Shown here: piece after piece, positions 10,643 through 24,600 of the stretch | How the letters are laid out: every line of letters begins with the position of its first letter | How positions within the stretch are numbered: the stretch's first letter is position 1 | Source: Tamarix chinensis | Lineage: Eukaryota > Streptophyta > Magnoliopsida > Caryophyllales > Tamaricaceae | Assembly: GCA_030549775.1 (NCBI GenBank) | Contig: CM060174.1 | Location: 52,578,707-52,642,706 of the forward strand | Direction of reading: 5' to 3' | DNA length: 64,000 bases | Program-made: the position numbers and the translations under genes | Notes under the pieces: generated by a model | Seen by the model: only the letters and a program-made list of their open reading frames with translations | What the model was told of the DNA's origin: nothing | The model's database searches: none

Positions 10643-11730
10643 TGTAACACCCCAAATTTTACTAATAAAAGATTTTCTTTTAGTGAAAGTTTAATACTAA
10701 AAAAACTACATGTTACAATTGTAATTGACATTAGTTTTTCTTACCATACCATCCTTACATCAATCACAAGGAAAAAAATTAGAGCATAGAACAAAATAAA
10801 TAGAAAATGAGATAAAAATTATAAACTTAAAAATGATTTTGGAGGTTAACTCTATGTACAATATCTAAACATACATAAATGGTTCCCTTGGAACTAAGAG
10901 TCCAAAAAAATATCAGGGTAAAAGCTAACTGGTAGATAACATGACAATACACCCAACCTAATAAGTAAGATCACTCCTTCACATATAAGGCAACATAATA
11001 AATAAAATCATCAAAAGGGTTATCATCGACCTACACAAAAGCATCCATGTGGTTTGCTAATGGGAATGTGAAAAACCCATAATAAGAATGATCAATTCGC
11101 TACGTATTGAGTAAGGTGATGATTTAGTCAAAGTAAGAATATAAAAGAATAAACCATATAGAAGAATGAGCGATCACAAATATATATATATATTGTTAGA
11201 TAATACTAAATTAGAAACCCATTAGTAGGTAGAACCTCAATCTAATTTTATTTATGTTGAGTTTAGGATCCCATTATTCTTAATCGATGAAATGATATCA
11301 ACAAATGGTCTTGGCCATTATTCTAAACTAGTGGAATGGTATCAACAATATATGACCAAAGGGAAAAATGATCTTGGCCACTAATCTTGTCCTATAGAAT
11401 AAACTAGTACAATTGGTCATGACTCACATGGTATTTCACTTTGGGTGAATAATATCTATTCACTAGTTATGTTCGTTGTTATGATTTAATTCAAATTAAG
11501 TTCAAGGATCCCACTATTCCAAACTAGTGGAACAATATAAACAATATACAACCACCAGGTCCATTTTAACAATATCAATAATATGCGACTCTAGGGTAAA
11601 ACACTATTAGGCACTATTCTCATCCATTTTAGCAAACAAATACATACACTCCTAACTCATATGGTCTTTCATTGTAAATGATTAATATCTTATTCTTAAT
11701 TGGTCATATCATCATGTAGGACTTAGGAAG
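10643..11730 (-). mobile_element. 5' LTR of element 1, truncated
   Basis: On the minus strand it ends AAAATTTGGGGTGTTACA at 10,643. It is collinear with the LTR of element 2 (21,938 onward): for example CATACCATCCTTACATCAATCACAA at 10,745 and CATACCATTCTTACATCAATCACAA at 22,040. The LTR stops at 11,730 where LTR B begins, so the upstream part, about 1.5 kb with the promoter, is missing. At 11,029-11,115 it holds the long-LTR hairpin module (minus: TTACTCAATACGTAGCGAATTGATCA). An (AT)n run lies near 11,180. Confidence 0.7.
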
Positions 11731-14367
11731 TGTAATGCCCTAATTTTTAGTTAAATCTAATCTCAATCAATTAATATCATAACCTATTTCTAATCTCAAA
11801 AAATTAATATTTATACTATACCCTAACTCATTAATCCTAATTCTTCACTTAAACCTAATCTCTATTTTGGATATTAATATTTATTTTACCTAAACCCAAC
11901 CCTGGATGGTTAAATTATCCTAATACCCTAAGTTAAATTATTTTAACCAAAATATAGTTCTAAACCCCAACTTATTTTTCTTTCCTATCTGTCGATCCCC
12001 CTTTTTCTTATTTTCTCCTATTATTCTTGTGTGAAAAATTCCCCTACAGACATGTCTTTTCCATGCCATCACCTAAACCCTACCCCATCAACACATCATC
12101 ACCCACACCCTACTAAATCATGCCTTATATGTGTCCTTCTGTCTCATCTCATGCTCTCGTATATATATTACACATTTAATTTCTTAGACAATCTTTTCCC
12201 TCCATCTAATTCCTCATCAAAAAATTTACACCACCAAACCAAGTGAATCCTTTGCCTTTCCATCACAAAACACACCATAATAACCACCTTCATCCATTCC
12301 AACTGAAACACCCAGCTTCATTTAACCACTTCCATAAAAACCACACCACAAAAACTAGCCAAAACTACCAGTCTCTCCCCATTTTTCTTCAACAACTCCC
12401 ACTAATTATGAAACCAATTATTCTTCATTTAGAAAGTGTTTCCCATAAATTTGAAGACCAACGTATGGTTATGTTTCTAGAAACGTAGCAAATAACAATT
12501 AAGTGTCTACGTGCATGTGCATGGCATGCATGAATGATGACCATGTGCATGGGGGAGTTTATTTTTAGATTTATTGAGAATTATTAGTATTTTAGCTAAT
12601 TTATTAATTAAGAAGTAGAGTTGGATAATAAAGTTAGCATAAAGGTAGCATAATATATTTTAGTTTGTAATCTTTTGAATTATGTTTTGAGCAAGTGGTA
12701 TAATGGTTATAAGCTGATATTAATTTTGAGTATGGAGAGAATAATTGAAGATTGAAGATCAATATTGAAGTTGAATACAAGTTGAATTCTGCGTGAGTTT
12801 AATTCAAGTTAATCGAATCTATGTAAAGTATTTAGCTTGGAAGTTTTATTTTCTTTGCCTGTGTGAATTAGAGATTAATTCATATCTTTTCTACTCTCCA
12901 TAATCCATATTTTTTCAGCTATAATTATCTTCAAAACAACACTCTATTTTGAGCATAAATATAACCCTAATTCAGTTTACACATTAGAAACCCTAAACCA
13001 CCATTTGATACCCTACCACCTTACATCCAAAACAAACATCACCTTAACCCCTCTGGTTGAACTAAACCCTAAACCTAACCCTAAACAACAACCTCATCCT
13101 CCATCTAAAACCTAACAATAAAATCCTTATAATCATCAAAATATTATTGCAAAATGCATATACCAATTAGTTGACACCATCTGATCCATCATCATTAATA
13201 AACCATCATCACCGAAATCACCATCACCTGTTTCAAATCAAATTCAGCCTTAGTTCACCGTATTCTAATGTTTTTCTCATCCATAGCTCCTTTCTAAGCT
13301 TCTTCTAACTATTTACCACATAACCAAGCCATATTCTCATCAATTTGAAAAGCCCATTCTCCCACACACATTAGAGACATTCAAGGTGAGGTAGATGAGG
13401 TATCCCAATACAAGCCCTCTTAGTTTACCTCAACCACATGTGGTGGGTATGGTATCTCAATTTTTATGGTAGGTGCACTCAATGTGTGGTGGGTGTGGTG
13501 TCGTCAAAGAAAGCCCTTTTGATATTTCATGACCTTATGTTATGGGTGTGGTATCCCTTTGTGATTATCTTGTGATTCTATAACTTTTTTTCATAGTGGA
13601 GAATTAGGTATGGCCGAACAAACTATCTTACTAACCTAGAATTTTTGTAGTCCCTAAAAGAGGAATTCTAATATGGTTTACATTTTATGCATAATATGTA
13701 TTATTGTGTTTATATACTTCTATAACTTCTATGAAAGCATGTTATGTTGTACTTAAGTTGTATCATGATAATATCAGCATGAGATTATGTGACTTCAATG
13801 TGTTGCATGAGCTTTCCAAGTATTTAGGTAGTATGTTTTACCAATACTCTACTGTACAGATACTGTAGTTGTGTACTCACCGTGATGATCTAGCTTTTAG
13901 TTTGGGGAGTAGAGGAAGATTTGCAAGGTTATAATCTCAATTAAAGTATGCTGAGGGTGATGACGTGGGCTATTAATGGGCCATTACTTAAGGTCTAAAG
14001 TTTATGGTCATGTCTAAAATTTAAGCTAACTGGTTATTAGTATTTTTTCCACTGCATTGGGATATTTTTGTATTTTTAGTTATTTAAACTCTATGCTCGG
14101 ATACCTATATTTGATTTTGTAAATTATCAAGTTCATCCTATCTATGATATGGTAGTAGTATTTATTTCTTTGTATTGTCACATTATTATTATGATCATGC
14201 ATTCTTTTGTTCCTTGTTCCATTTTGTCTTGCATTAGGCATAGGTTAGGTGATGATCACAGCTTTCTCATGGTTGATGTGGAAGTGACATTCCCCGATTT
14301 TGGTTTTTATCACTTCCGCATTGTCTTAAAAATAAAATTTTCTAGTATAAAAATTAGAGATATTACA
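11731..14367 (+). mobile_element. LTR B (2.64 kb), flanks without duplication
   Basis: Starts TGTAATGCCCTAATTTTTAG and ends TTAGAGATATTACA, and matches the start of the LTRs at 1,475 (minus) and 47,370 (minus). It has a pyrimidine-rich leader at 11,960-12,450, a TGTGGTGGGTGTGGTATC short repeat at 13,380-13,560 and the terminal block at 14,290-14,367. The flanks are GGAAG (left) and TAATA (right), so there is no target-site duplication. The left flank is element 1 LTR and the right flank is element 2 RNase H, so the copy looks like a product of recombination between two insertions. Short open frames at 12,031-12,488 and 14,149-14,370 are not convincing genes. Confidence 0.7.
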
Positions 14368-15341
14368 TAATACATCCAAATTTTCAGCGTGAACACGATG
14401 ACTAGCAACTCTAAATCATGCAATGGGTAGTTCTGCACATGTTGCTTCAACTGAGAAGAGGTGTAGGCAACTACTTTACCATGCTATATTAATACACAAC
14501 TCATTTCATGCTTTGACTCATGGTTGTAGACCTCAAAACCATCAGATCCCTATAGTAGATTTAAAATTAGTGCTACAGTCAATTGCTTCTTCAACTCTTG
14601 AAATGCTTGCTCACATGCATCATCCAACAAAAACCATGTCATCTTCTTTAGAAGGATATTCAAAGGACGAACTACCTTTGAGAAGTCCTAAAAAAAGCAT
14701 CTGTAATACTCTAATAAGCCTAGGAAACTATGAACCTCTGGTACACTAGTTGGTGCCTTCTACTCAGTCATAGCTAAAATCTTCACCAGATCCATGGAGA
14801 CTTCTCCTACTAACACCACTTGCCCCAAAAATTCAACCTTCTAAAGCTAAAAATCTTACTTAGAGATCTTGACATACAAATTATAATATCTAAGCAATGG
14901 CAATATCATATAGAGGTATTGTTCTTATACTTCTCTACTCTGAGAGTAAACACAATATTGTTTATGAAAACCACAACAAAATAATTAGGAAATGATCAAA
15001 AAATTCTCGTCATCAAGTCGATAAAGAAGGTAGGTGCATTGGTGAAACCAAAATGCACCACCGTAAACTCAAAATGCTTGTATCATGTATTAAAGGCCAT
15101 CTTCATGGTATCCACCTTAATAATGTGCAACAAATGATATCTTGACCTTAAGTCGATCTTTGAGAAAATAAAAGGATCCCAAAGTAGTTAAACAAGTTGT
15201 CAATCCTCGAAAGTGGTTAATGGATTTTCATCGTTAATTAATTTAGACCCTGATAATATATGAACAAACAAAAGCTCTTGTCATTCTTCCTTATGAAAAC
15301 AAATGGTGCTCCCCATGAAGACACACTCAAGCAAATATACC
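14368..15341 (-). pseudogene. Gypsy RT/RNase H remnant (element 2)
   Basis: Decayed pol piece. On the minus strand it opens at 15,341 with SVSSWGAPFVFIRKNDKSF, the RT N-terminal SVSPWGAPVLFVKKKDGS motif, followed by a YYQGLN (normally DYRELN). About 14,940-14,975 is the RT active-site region, whose Asp-Asp box is lost. About 14,700-14,800 reads KAPTSVPEVHSFLGL, the RT-RNase H connection. It is collinear with 3,330-4,330 of element 1. RNase H is cut by LTR B at 14,367, and the integrase half of element 2 is absent from the window. Confidence 0.75.
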
Positions 15342-15779
15342 TATAGCATCCCCCAAATTTCATTCTTGAATTTTTTTTTGAAAGAATAATGTGGAACCTA
15401 AAATAGGATTTGGAAAATGTTATCCCCACACCTAATGCAAGATAAATATATACCATCTATCTCATGTTAGATGTAAGGATTAAAACTGCCTAAAAAAAAT
15501 CCAACCAACATCTATTCCGTGAGGATAAACCCCTACAAGAAGATATCCATAGGCAGATAGCAAGTGAATAATTTCATTGAATAAAACCATCACTGAATAA
15601 ATTAGCGAAAACCTGTAAAGTAATCCTGGATTTTAAATGCTTATCAACGTATGGGAAATTAAAATTCAATTACAACACTTGAAAACTTAAAATTATAAAT
15701 ATAGTTAAAAGAAGACAAATTCTGGATTGCCTACTCTTTCAAGCCAAGCCGTCAACCCAAAAATTATATCTGATCTCAA

Positions 15780-15870
15780 ACCTGCACAAGAGGTCTGATT
15801 TCCACCATTAGTGGATTGTCGCAAGACCCATTCAACCAAAGTAGTATCAGTACGGGTCCAATACTGAGTA
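15780..15870 (-). promoter_or_regulatory. Hairpin module of S3
   Basis: Minus strand reads TTACTCAGTATTGGACCCGTACTG, then the hairpin CCAC-TAATG-GTGG and CCTCTTGTGCAGGT. Same order as in S1 and S2, with other bases between the arms. Confidence 0.5.
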
Positions 15871-16799
15871 AATCACCACTACCTAACTCATGGAAGGAAA
15901 TATGATACATATAAGATATGGTAATCTCTAGCTTACAATACTAATGCTCAATTATACATATGATAAATGCACCATTCCACATATACTATAATTCATGCTC
16001 AACTTGTACATGCATTACATATGCTATTCTACTCATATAATAACTCATGCTCGATTATACATGTGGTACATATAATAAAATATGGGGGTCATATATTCAT
16101 GATTATAAATATATGACTAGACATGACAATACATGGGGTACAAGCTTACAAGAAAATCATGATCGCATGCTAAGTAACACACACTACCCTAGAAGGCATC
16201 ATTATACATATAATAAATCATGTGATAATTGAATATAAACATGTGTCATATGACAATATTATTGTAAGGGGGAAACCAAGAGGCATGCATAGGAAATAGA
16301 AATATAAAGTCCAAGAGTCAACGAGAATAATTCACTATTATTCTTCTTTATTAAGATCACCACCATTTAGTATTATTATCTTAAAGATATAGACTTAAAG
16401 ATATCGTAACAACTAATCTAGTACTCAAATGGTACTAGCCCTAGTTGGCCTGCCCAAAAACGTAACCAGACCACCAATAAATAAGACACCTAATCACTTA
16501 AGTATACATACCCCCTATAGGGCCAAAATATATAAAGATACTTATAGAGTAGAAGAAGGCGTCTCTAGACCTTGTAAAGCACCCGTGATCACATAATAGA
16601 AAGCATCGGAATGGTACCAAGTGAATACCAAATCTAACTCGGATAGCTACCTTGAGTGATACAAGTCCCAACTCAAGATCTTTCACTTTAAATGATTAAT
16701 ATCTTTTTCAATGATTTACCCAATCATAAATTAAGCCCACATAACACCACTTAGCTCACTTACATCAACACAATAAATTTCCATTATTATATCAATTTC

Positions 16800-17040
16800 A
16801 AGTGGCATTAAAGCCAAGTGGCATTAAAGTAGATAAATTTCAAGCAGTATTAAAGCCAAACCAATCCTAGTGGCATTATACTGTAACTAACCTAGGTGGC
16901 ATTATATTTGATCGATTCCAAGGGATTAAAGCTGAAACTATTCAAGGGCCATTAAAGCCGATCGATTCCAGGGGCATTAAAGCTGAACCAATTAATGTGG
17001 CACTAAGGCCAAATAATTTTAGGGTGTTAGAGCCAAAATG
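16800..17040 (-). repeat. Short tandem repeats in S3
   Basis: About ten imperfect copies of a 20-30 base unit (minus: GCTTTAATGCCACTTGG with GAATCGATC spacers). It occupies the place of the hairpin repeats of S1 and S2. Confidence 0.7.
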
Positions 17041-20000
17041 TTCCATGACATAAAAATACAACAAAAGGTATCATATAATTTCAACCCTTCACATACTCAT
17101 GCATGCAATATTCAAGAGTCATATAAACACACATTTAAATTAAAGCTATAAATTCATATATACATACAATCACCATACAAGAACATTGTATACGCATGAC
17201 AATCGATAACCATACTCATCACCGTCCATTTCAAATAGACATACATTCTAGATTCCACCATAAGTAAAGGTAAGTAATGACTTAACTAAATCCAAAGTTG
17301 TCTAAGAAAATTGACAAAGAGAGAGCTATCGAGAGCTCGATAATCTATGAGAATGTTTTCCTAGATTACCAATAGAAATAAAAAAAACTAGGTTAGAGAC
17401 TACCTTATTGATCAATAATTTAAATATTTTAATAAAATCAACACAATGAGACACAAACAAACTTTTTTGGAAAATGTGTCTAAAAGCTAAGACTCTCGAG
17501 CATAACTCTATCAAGATTTAAGATTAATCAAATTGGATTAAACTCATATCACTAAGGGCATTTCAAATTAATTTGAAAAGTCAAGAAACGAATAATAGAT
17601 TATAAGTTAATTTTATCAAAAATGACTTACTGATTAGGTTTTACAATTAAAGAGGAAAATCAACCATTTGCAAAGAACCAAATCCAACCTGATAAGATAA
17701 AAAACATAATTTAAATTATTTTAAATCAAAGCCAAAAATCAATTAGGTAAAAGAAGTATAGCATAATCAATCTTATAAAACCATCTCTGAAAATTAGGGT
17801 TTTTAATGCCCAGACTATGAACCGATCAATTCACTTCGATTACCTCAAATTGATAGTTTTAAAACACAATTAAACTACTTTTAGATAAATGTAGATCATC
17901 AATTTAACAAAAACAATCTTACAAATCACAAATTTAAGATAACCGACCTCCAAAATTAGGATTTTAAAGCCTAAGACACAAACTCGGATAATTCAAATCA
18001 AATAGTTCTAATTGAAGGTGTTAGAATGCAAGTTTCATTATTTCAACTATTTATAAAAATTTAATTTTAGAACAACGACAATACTAATGACAAGTTTCAT
18101 AATTTCACTTGAAATCTATGGTTTTAGGCCTGAAAATGCAATTCTATTAAATTATATTAATTTAATTAAATTGAATTTTTAGAAATACAATTAGTCGTAT
18201 TTTATAACATATTACATAATCAATTGATCAAAAATAATGAAAGAAATACTCAATTGAACACAATTAGGATTTTTGATCCCAGAATGCAAATCTGATCAAA
18301 TATTGTTAAAATATTTAAATACATGGTTCGGAATTGCAATTAAATGTATTCTAATGTAAATTGTATAATTAATTGAATAAAATAATTCGATTACACTATC
18401 CAATTTAGAACCGCGAGAGTTTTGACCAAAAAATCCAATTCCAATCAATTTCTGACAATTTTCCCAAATCAACAGTTATGATATAAAATTAAATACATTT
18501 TAAAGGATAAAATAAAATGAATTGAGTGAAACATCTCAATTATGCAATCAAATTTCATCACACATATATTTTTACCTATAAAGTCAATTTTGATTAATTC
18601 TGCCCCAAAATCTCAAATTGATGGTTCCGACCTGAAAATAGATAAATTTTAAAGTGTAATGTAAAATCAATTAACCCAAAATAGCTTAATCTAATGAATC
18701 CAAAAAATGTGGGTATAACCCATCAAAAAATCTAATTTTCAAGAATTGCAACATAAACCATCCAATTAACCTATCCAAATCAATGTTACAACACATATAT
18801 ATATACATAATCAAACAATTTATTTAGCTTGTTGTAAGCTAATTCATACTCAATTAATCAAAACAAGGGTTGGGATTTTCAGAAATTTATACCAAACAAA
18901 ATTAGCAAATTGGGACAGGTGAAGACAGGAGAAGCTTTGCTGGAGGTTGACTGGTGCTCGCCGGCCATCACCCGAGCTCACTACAGCCGTAAGTGCTGGT
19001 GCATTGTTGGTATCCACTACTCTGTTGCCGTTCTCTTTGGCTGCAGTTGCTTGATGCGGTGTTGTTGTTATCATGTAGAGGGAAAGGCAGTGTCACAGTG
19101 GCTAGCGATCGAGGTTGGTGGAGGAGGAGCAGGAAGAAGGAGGTGAAGGCTAGGGTTTTGGGGCTCAAGTAGAGAGCAGGTGGGAACATGAAGAAGAAAA
19201 AGAAGGGAGAGAAGAAGAGAGAAAAGGAAAAAAAATGAAAAGGGGTTGGGGTTGGTCGGGTTTCCTTTGTTTTTTCTTTTTATAAATATATGTATTTAAT
19301 GATATACTAAACATCTAAAAAGGTTATTGGAAGATTTTATCTAAAATTACTTTAACAAAAATTATTTCATAAAAATTTGAAGGCCTAAAATCAATAAAAG
19401 AGCTATATAAAGAATTTTAAAAATATTTTTTGGAGGAATTTATCAATGAACATAAAGATTTATATTATTTACAAAAATACATTATAAGATCTTAAAAAAA
19501 AATACTTAAAAGCATATAAGAAACTATTTAAGCTAAATTTCAATAAACTGAAACTAATTTAAATAATTTTTCAAACTGATCTTTCGCAAACTAAAGATGG
19601 TAAAATGGAAGAAAATAATTTTGGAAAGAAATTCATAAATAAGCTCCAAAAATCTTTTTAATTTAAAACTTTTCGAATATCTTAATGACCTCAGAAACGA
19701 GTCAATTCAAAGTTAGAAATATTTTATACTGATAAAATCATTAAGATAAATTTTACTATTTTAAACAAAAATTTTATAATTTAAATGATATATTTTTTTA
19801 ATGAAATATTACTCTAAAATAAAGTCGTAATCACATGACGAAGTTATAATTGAAAAAAAATCTAAAATATTAAATATCAAAATCTAAGAAAGAACAAAAA
19901 TACATATTTTTAATCGACAGTCAAAATCATATAAATATAATAAAATCATGGTTGAGAATAAATTTATCTAGAATAATCCATAATGAAAAATGATTAATTA

Positions 20001-20137
20001 AATTCAAATATGAAGTCGAAATCGTCAATAAATCCATAAAGCGAATTGAAATTAAAATAATTAAATGTTTATATCAAATTATACTAATTAAATAATTAAG
20101 CTTAATAAAGTTAAATTTAAAGATACAGGGTATTACA

Positions 20138-21702
20138 ATAACAGTGAGACAACAAATCCTCTAGTTGAGCCTTTAGCTCTGTCAACTCTACTAGTGCCAT
20201 CGAATTGGGTGCCTTTGAGATAGGATTGATACCTAATACAAACTCAATAGTGAAGTCTATCTCATATATCAGTAGTTGAAATTTCTGCCAGAAATATACC
20301 TAGAAACTTCAGGACTATCAAAATATCCCCCAAAGATTACACATCCTTGTTTCCCTTTTTAACCCCACACAAATACATAACATAACCCCTTTGTGCCAGT
20401 GAATACATCATATGACCAGATACAATCATTATCGTAAATATAGTATTGCATCTTTACTAGGAGACCTTAGCACATTGAGGTACTTGCAACACTACTCGCT
20501 CCTGTGAGAATTCTATCACTACCTTATACCTTCCCAACATATCCATCCTTATGATAATGCCAAAAGCCTAAAGATCTATCTCAACTATGTCTAATATGGA
20601 GTATACCCTATCTATCTCTAAGGTCACGTCTGAGTAAAGCCTAGTATAATCCAATCTATCCCAAAAGGCATCCTCACATAAATAGACATAGAAGAAGATG
20701 TAGATAAAGCAACTCTATCAATAAACAAAGAAGACACAAATGATAAAAATGCCCTAGAATCAAACAACACATAAACTGGTAATAAGAGAATGGGCAACAT
20801 ACTAGTAACCACATATTGTTATCTGTCTACCTCTACCTAGGTATTTACATTAGGAGGCCTACCCGACTATCCTCCCTAATATCCTCCATGATACCCTCTA
20901 GAACTTTAGGTATGTCCTCCTCCCTAGGGAAATGGGTAAGGCCTCTACGATCACCCCTTAGCTTACCTAGACTGACCACTAGTTGGGGTAGGTACCCTCT
21001 ACAACTACTATTGTAGCTGGTAGATGCTCTGTTAGTATACTTGATGTTGTGGTATCAATGGTCCCTATTGCTAGTACTTACCCTACTGATGTTGGCACTC
21101 AAATGATATGTAGCTCAACTGGCCACACGTCCTGCACTAAACTAAAGAGTCCCAAAAGTCTCACCCTAGATGGTTCCAATTGTGAAATCAATACATGGCA
21201 CCATCTAACTGATCATGGTGTCACAACTTACCTCCATGAGGGTGTATCTGACCACACTAGCTTTGATCCCTAGTGCAAACATGAGCAACTTGGTGAATCG
21301 AGCATGGCACTGCCTCACTATCATGCTTCCCTGAATTAGTTGAATGAAATTCGAAAGCTTATCCCTCTTAAGACTTTTAGGGTAAAACTTAGCATGAATC
21401 GCCACCTTGACTTCCTCCCAATACATAGCTAGCCCTCATAGAGCACAACGATTTATCCATCAGGTATCCGCGACCCTTTGTACAAAGAAAGCTATAATTT
21501 TTTCTATGCAAGTAGGTGGGCAATCAACTACTGCATACCTTTTATCCATGTCATGGAACCATCCTTCCAAAGCCCATCTTCTCTAATACCCACCAATGGG
21601 TAATGTAGAGGTGGTCCTGGTAGATGAGGCAGACATTGAAAAAAAATCAATGAATGCCTCGAATGTCTCCTCCAAATGACTAATGTGGTCGTTAAGTGCC
21701 AT
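20138..21702 (-). pseudogene. Gypsy gag and protease remnant (element 2)
   Basis: The gag start is the ATG at 21,702-21,700 (MALNDHISHLEETFEAF). The frame at 21,205-21,426 reads MYWEEVKVAIHAKFYPKSL and LSNFIQLIQGSMIV, the gag capsid motif (WxEFKxAFxxxYFPxS...FxxLxQGxMxV). About 20,470-20,560 reads MDMLGRYKVVIEF, the end of the protease (normally MDWLxxxxxxI). This piece holds the uninterrupted counterpart of the S1 target. Broken by many stops. Confidence 0.75.
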
Positions 21703-21911
21703 TATGAGTTAGCTAAAAAATAGGAGTCATGTGAGGAAAAATATTCTTACCTTACTAACACATAATCACATTTAAGGTCTATCTAGGCTATTTGTTCTCA
21801 ATTCCTTACAAGTTAATCCAGGTTTTTGAATAATCGAGTTCGTAAATATGAAATAGACCAATGAAATCATATGAGAGATCATTTAAAAAACCAAAATTTT
21901 AAATGCGATAA

Positions 21912-21937
21912 TTAAAACTAAGGCTTTGATAAAAACT
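21912..21937 (-). other. Primer-binding site of element 2
   Basis: Directly next to the LTR end, the minus strand reads TTTTTATCAAAGCCTTAG, matching the initiator-Met tRNA complement TGGTATCAGAGCC with changes. Confidence 0.55.
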
Positions 21938-24600
21938 TATAGCACCCCAAATTTGATTATAGAAATATTTTATTTTACAGCCAAAGCTTATAATAAAAAT
22001 ATTAGGTGTTCCTATCGTAATTTATGTAAGTCTGGTTTACCATACCATTCTTACATCAATCACAATCCTAAAACATTAAGTAAGCATAAAGTAACTCAAA
22101 ATGAGAGAAACATTATAAATACACATATGTCTTTGGAGATTAACTCCAGGATACAATGGATTAAAGAGTTTAAAGGGTATTTGGGTAAAAACATCTTTAG
22201 GACAACATAATTGTTTATCCAAACATCAAGGAAAAGTCACTCTCCTCATACATTGTGTTAAAGGCTGCAACATCATCTAATTGGTCATCAAGGACTACAC
22301 AAAAGCATCCAGGTCACCTTCTCATAGGAATGAGAAACACCCATGAAAAGGTTGAGTTCGGGAATCTTAGTATTCTTAAATCTGTGGGATGGTCTGAAGC
22401 ACCTCTCAAGAACAAATACAGCTGAGCCACTATTATCTTTTGGTGGAATGGATCCAACACCTCTCAAGGTAGAACACTCCTAAGCCACTCATCTTAAATG
22501 GGTGAAATGGTTTAAAACACCTCTCAAGGACAACACACCTAAGCCATCATTATCATCCAATGGAACGAATTCAACACTTTTTTCCTAACTCATGTACTCT
22601 TCCACTTTAAATAATTATTATCTTATCCATTAGGCTACTTATCTCAATCCATAGTATTATTCACTATGAGTAGAGGACCTAATTTTTTTAATATGGTGGA
22701 ACATACTAAAGTACTTTTCAAACAACACATCTGAGCCACTATTATCATTTAGTGGAATGGATCTATAAAATACTTCTAATTGAAAAACGCTACTCAGCTA
22801 CTATTCTTAAACTAGTAGAATAGTCTGAAACACCTCTTACCAACAGCACAAAAGAAATACTATTATCATCTAGTGGAATAGATCTCTAAAACACTATAGC
22901 TTGACTCATGTCATATTTTACTTTAAATGATTAATGTCTTTCATGATTCATTCAAAGGTACATATGGTATTTAAAGTAGGTAAGCACATCACAAGGATCA
23001 TAAGGTCATTATTTAGAGTTAAGGTTCCTTTATTTCCCCCTAAAACCCTAATGTTTACGTTATCATCACTCTTCTTATGCTACTCTTTTAATCACCAAAC
23101 CAAGTATCTCTTCTTTAAGTACTATTATTATTATCAACATCCTTGAATTTCAAGGCCTAACTCTAAGGTCTTGCACATGTGATAATAACCCTATCCCAAT
23201 GGTTACTATTCCTAGGGATTGTAAAAGCTAATTTCACAAGTCAATCATAACTTTTCATGTAGGGATAAAAAAATTATTAGATTCAATATGCATTCTGAAA
23301 TCACTAATATTAACAATATAATGGAATTTCTTATTCTAACTCTACTATTTCACACATGTGATAATAACCTCCTCATTTTAGGATTACTATTCCCAAATCA
23401 TACCATTTTTTATAATTTATTAAACTCAAGTCATTCACAACTACTCTATGCACTTCATATAAATTACTTGTCATATTTTATAGGATAAAACACCTTAAAA
23501 TACCATGATTCTCATATTTAACCCACGTTGACCATAATGTCCTTGTTAAAAGCAAACCCTTATTTCACGTAAATCTTATGTGTTTAGTAACATTATTTCT
23601 ATATGAAATTTTTTTCTCCATAGACCATACTATACTCATTTCACAATCATTATATCATTAATAAACCCATGATACGTACACATTTCACACCAAAGGTTTT
23701 TCCACATAAAATAACAATACCGCATGATATTTGCTTACTCATTTCCTAATATATATTATCAACCACATATCATAGTATCAACAATAATATATTAGTTCAC
23801 ATAATCACAATAATATGGCACAACACAAAATCATGCATAATAATTAGCAATCAAAACCCTAGACTACAACAATTATCCTTACAAAATTAAGTCCAGTCTC
23901 TATACACGCAAACTCCTAATCTCCCTCTTCTAGAACCTTAGGGAAATAACCTAAGAAATCATAATAAAACACCATTAGGATTGAACTATATAACTAAGAA
24001 ATGTTAAGGAACATGGAAGGGTGAAAGAATGGAGGAGAAAAAAAACTATAAAAACTAGTGCACCTAAAGAGATGAGAGACAAGAAGTTATGCCAAACTAA
24101 GGGTTGGAACCAACGACATAATTTGTTGTTGCTATGGGGTGATCAATGGCCAAATAAGCTAAAAAGTGGAGAAAGGTAACAATAGAGTAGGCTAAATGAA
24201 TAATGTGGCCACCAGTCATTTTGACTAAAGCAAGGTGATGCGGCGTTTGGTCATTGATGCTAAGTGGTGGAGTGTGTGGTATGGTGTAGGATACCAAAAG
24301 GTGAAGGGAGGTCATGGTTGTGGTTTATAAAAGGGGGTACTTTGGTCAAGGTAAACGAAGGGTGGTGCTTGGTTGTGGTTAAAGTTGTCAGAAGAAGGAG
24401 AGGGAAAATGGAGAAGGTGGTTGTAGTGGAGGTAATGCAAATGGAGGGTTAGCTTCGGTTGTTTTGGCTAATGGTAGGGGGAGATGTTTTGAAAGGATGG
24501 TAGAAGGTGGTGAGGGATAAATGGAAAAATTTTTCGGTGGCGGTGTGGTTGTCTCAATTCAGTTTCCTGGTGGTGGCTTTTTTAGTTTTTTTTTTTACGA
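21938..24600 (-). mobile_element. 5' LTR of element 2 (outer end uncertain)
   Basis: On the minus strand it ends CAAATTTGGGGTGCTATA at 21,938. It is collinear with 10,643-11,730, including repeats around GTGGAATGGATC at 22,380-22,870. A G-rich stretch on the plus strand (24,000-24,590), pyrimidine-rich on the minus strand, is the likely leader and U3. I could not find the TG start; a size of about 2.6 kb is inferred from LTR B. Short open frames at 22,934-24,452 are not supported as genes. Confidence 0.55.

Larger units (their letters stand above)
15342..20137 (-). mobile_element. Solo LTR S3 (4.8 kb, minus)
   Basis: On the minus strand it starts TGTAATACCCTG at 20,137 and ends AAATTTGGGGGATGCTATA at 15,342 (TG...TA; the final CA is mutated). 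Flanks ATACC (15,337-15,341) and ATAAC (20,138-20,142) are a 5-bp duplication with one change. The surrounding sequence is a single RT gene, so it is an insertion just upstream of the SVSSWGAP motif. Like S1 and S2 it has a pyrimidine-rich leader (minus, about 18,900-19,260), a repeat block (16,800-17,040) and the hairpin module (15,780-15,870). Open frames at 18,850-19,189 fall in the leader and are not considered genes; the rest of the interval is AT-rich without coding signal. Confidence 0.8.

Noticed and set aside
12690..12760. tRNA-like GTGGTATAATGGTTATAAGC
   Set aside because: Looks like a tRNA D-arm/A box, but no B box or cloverleaf follows.
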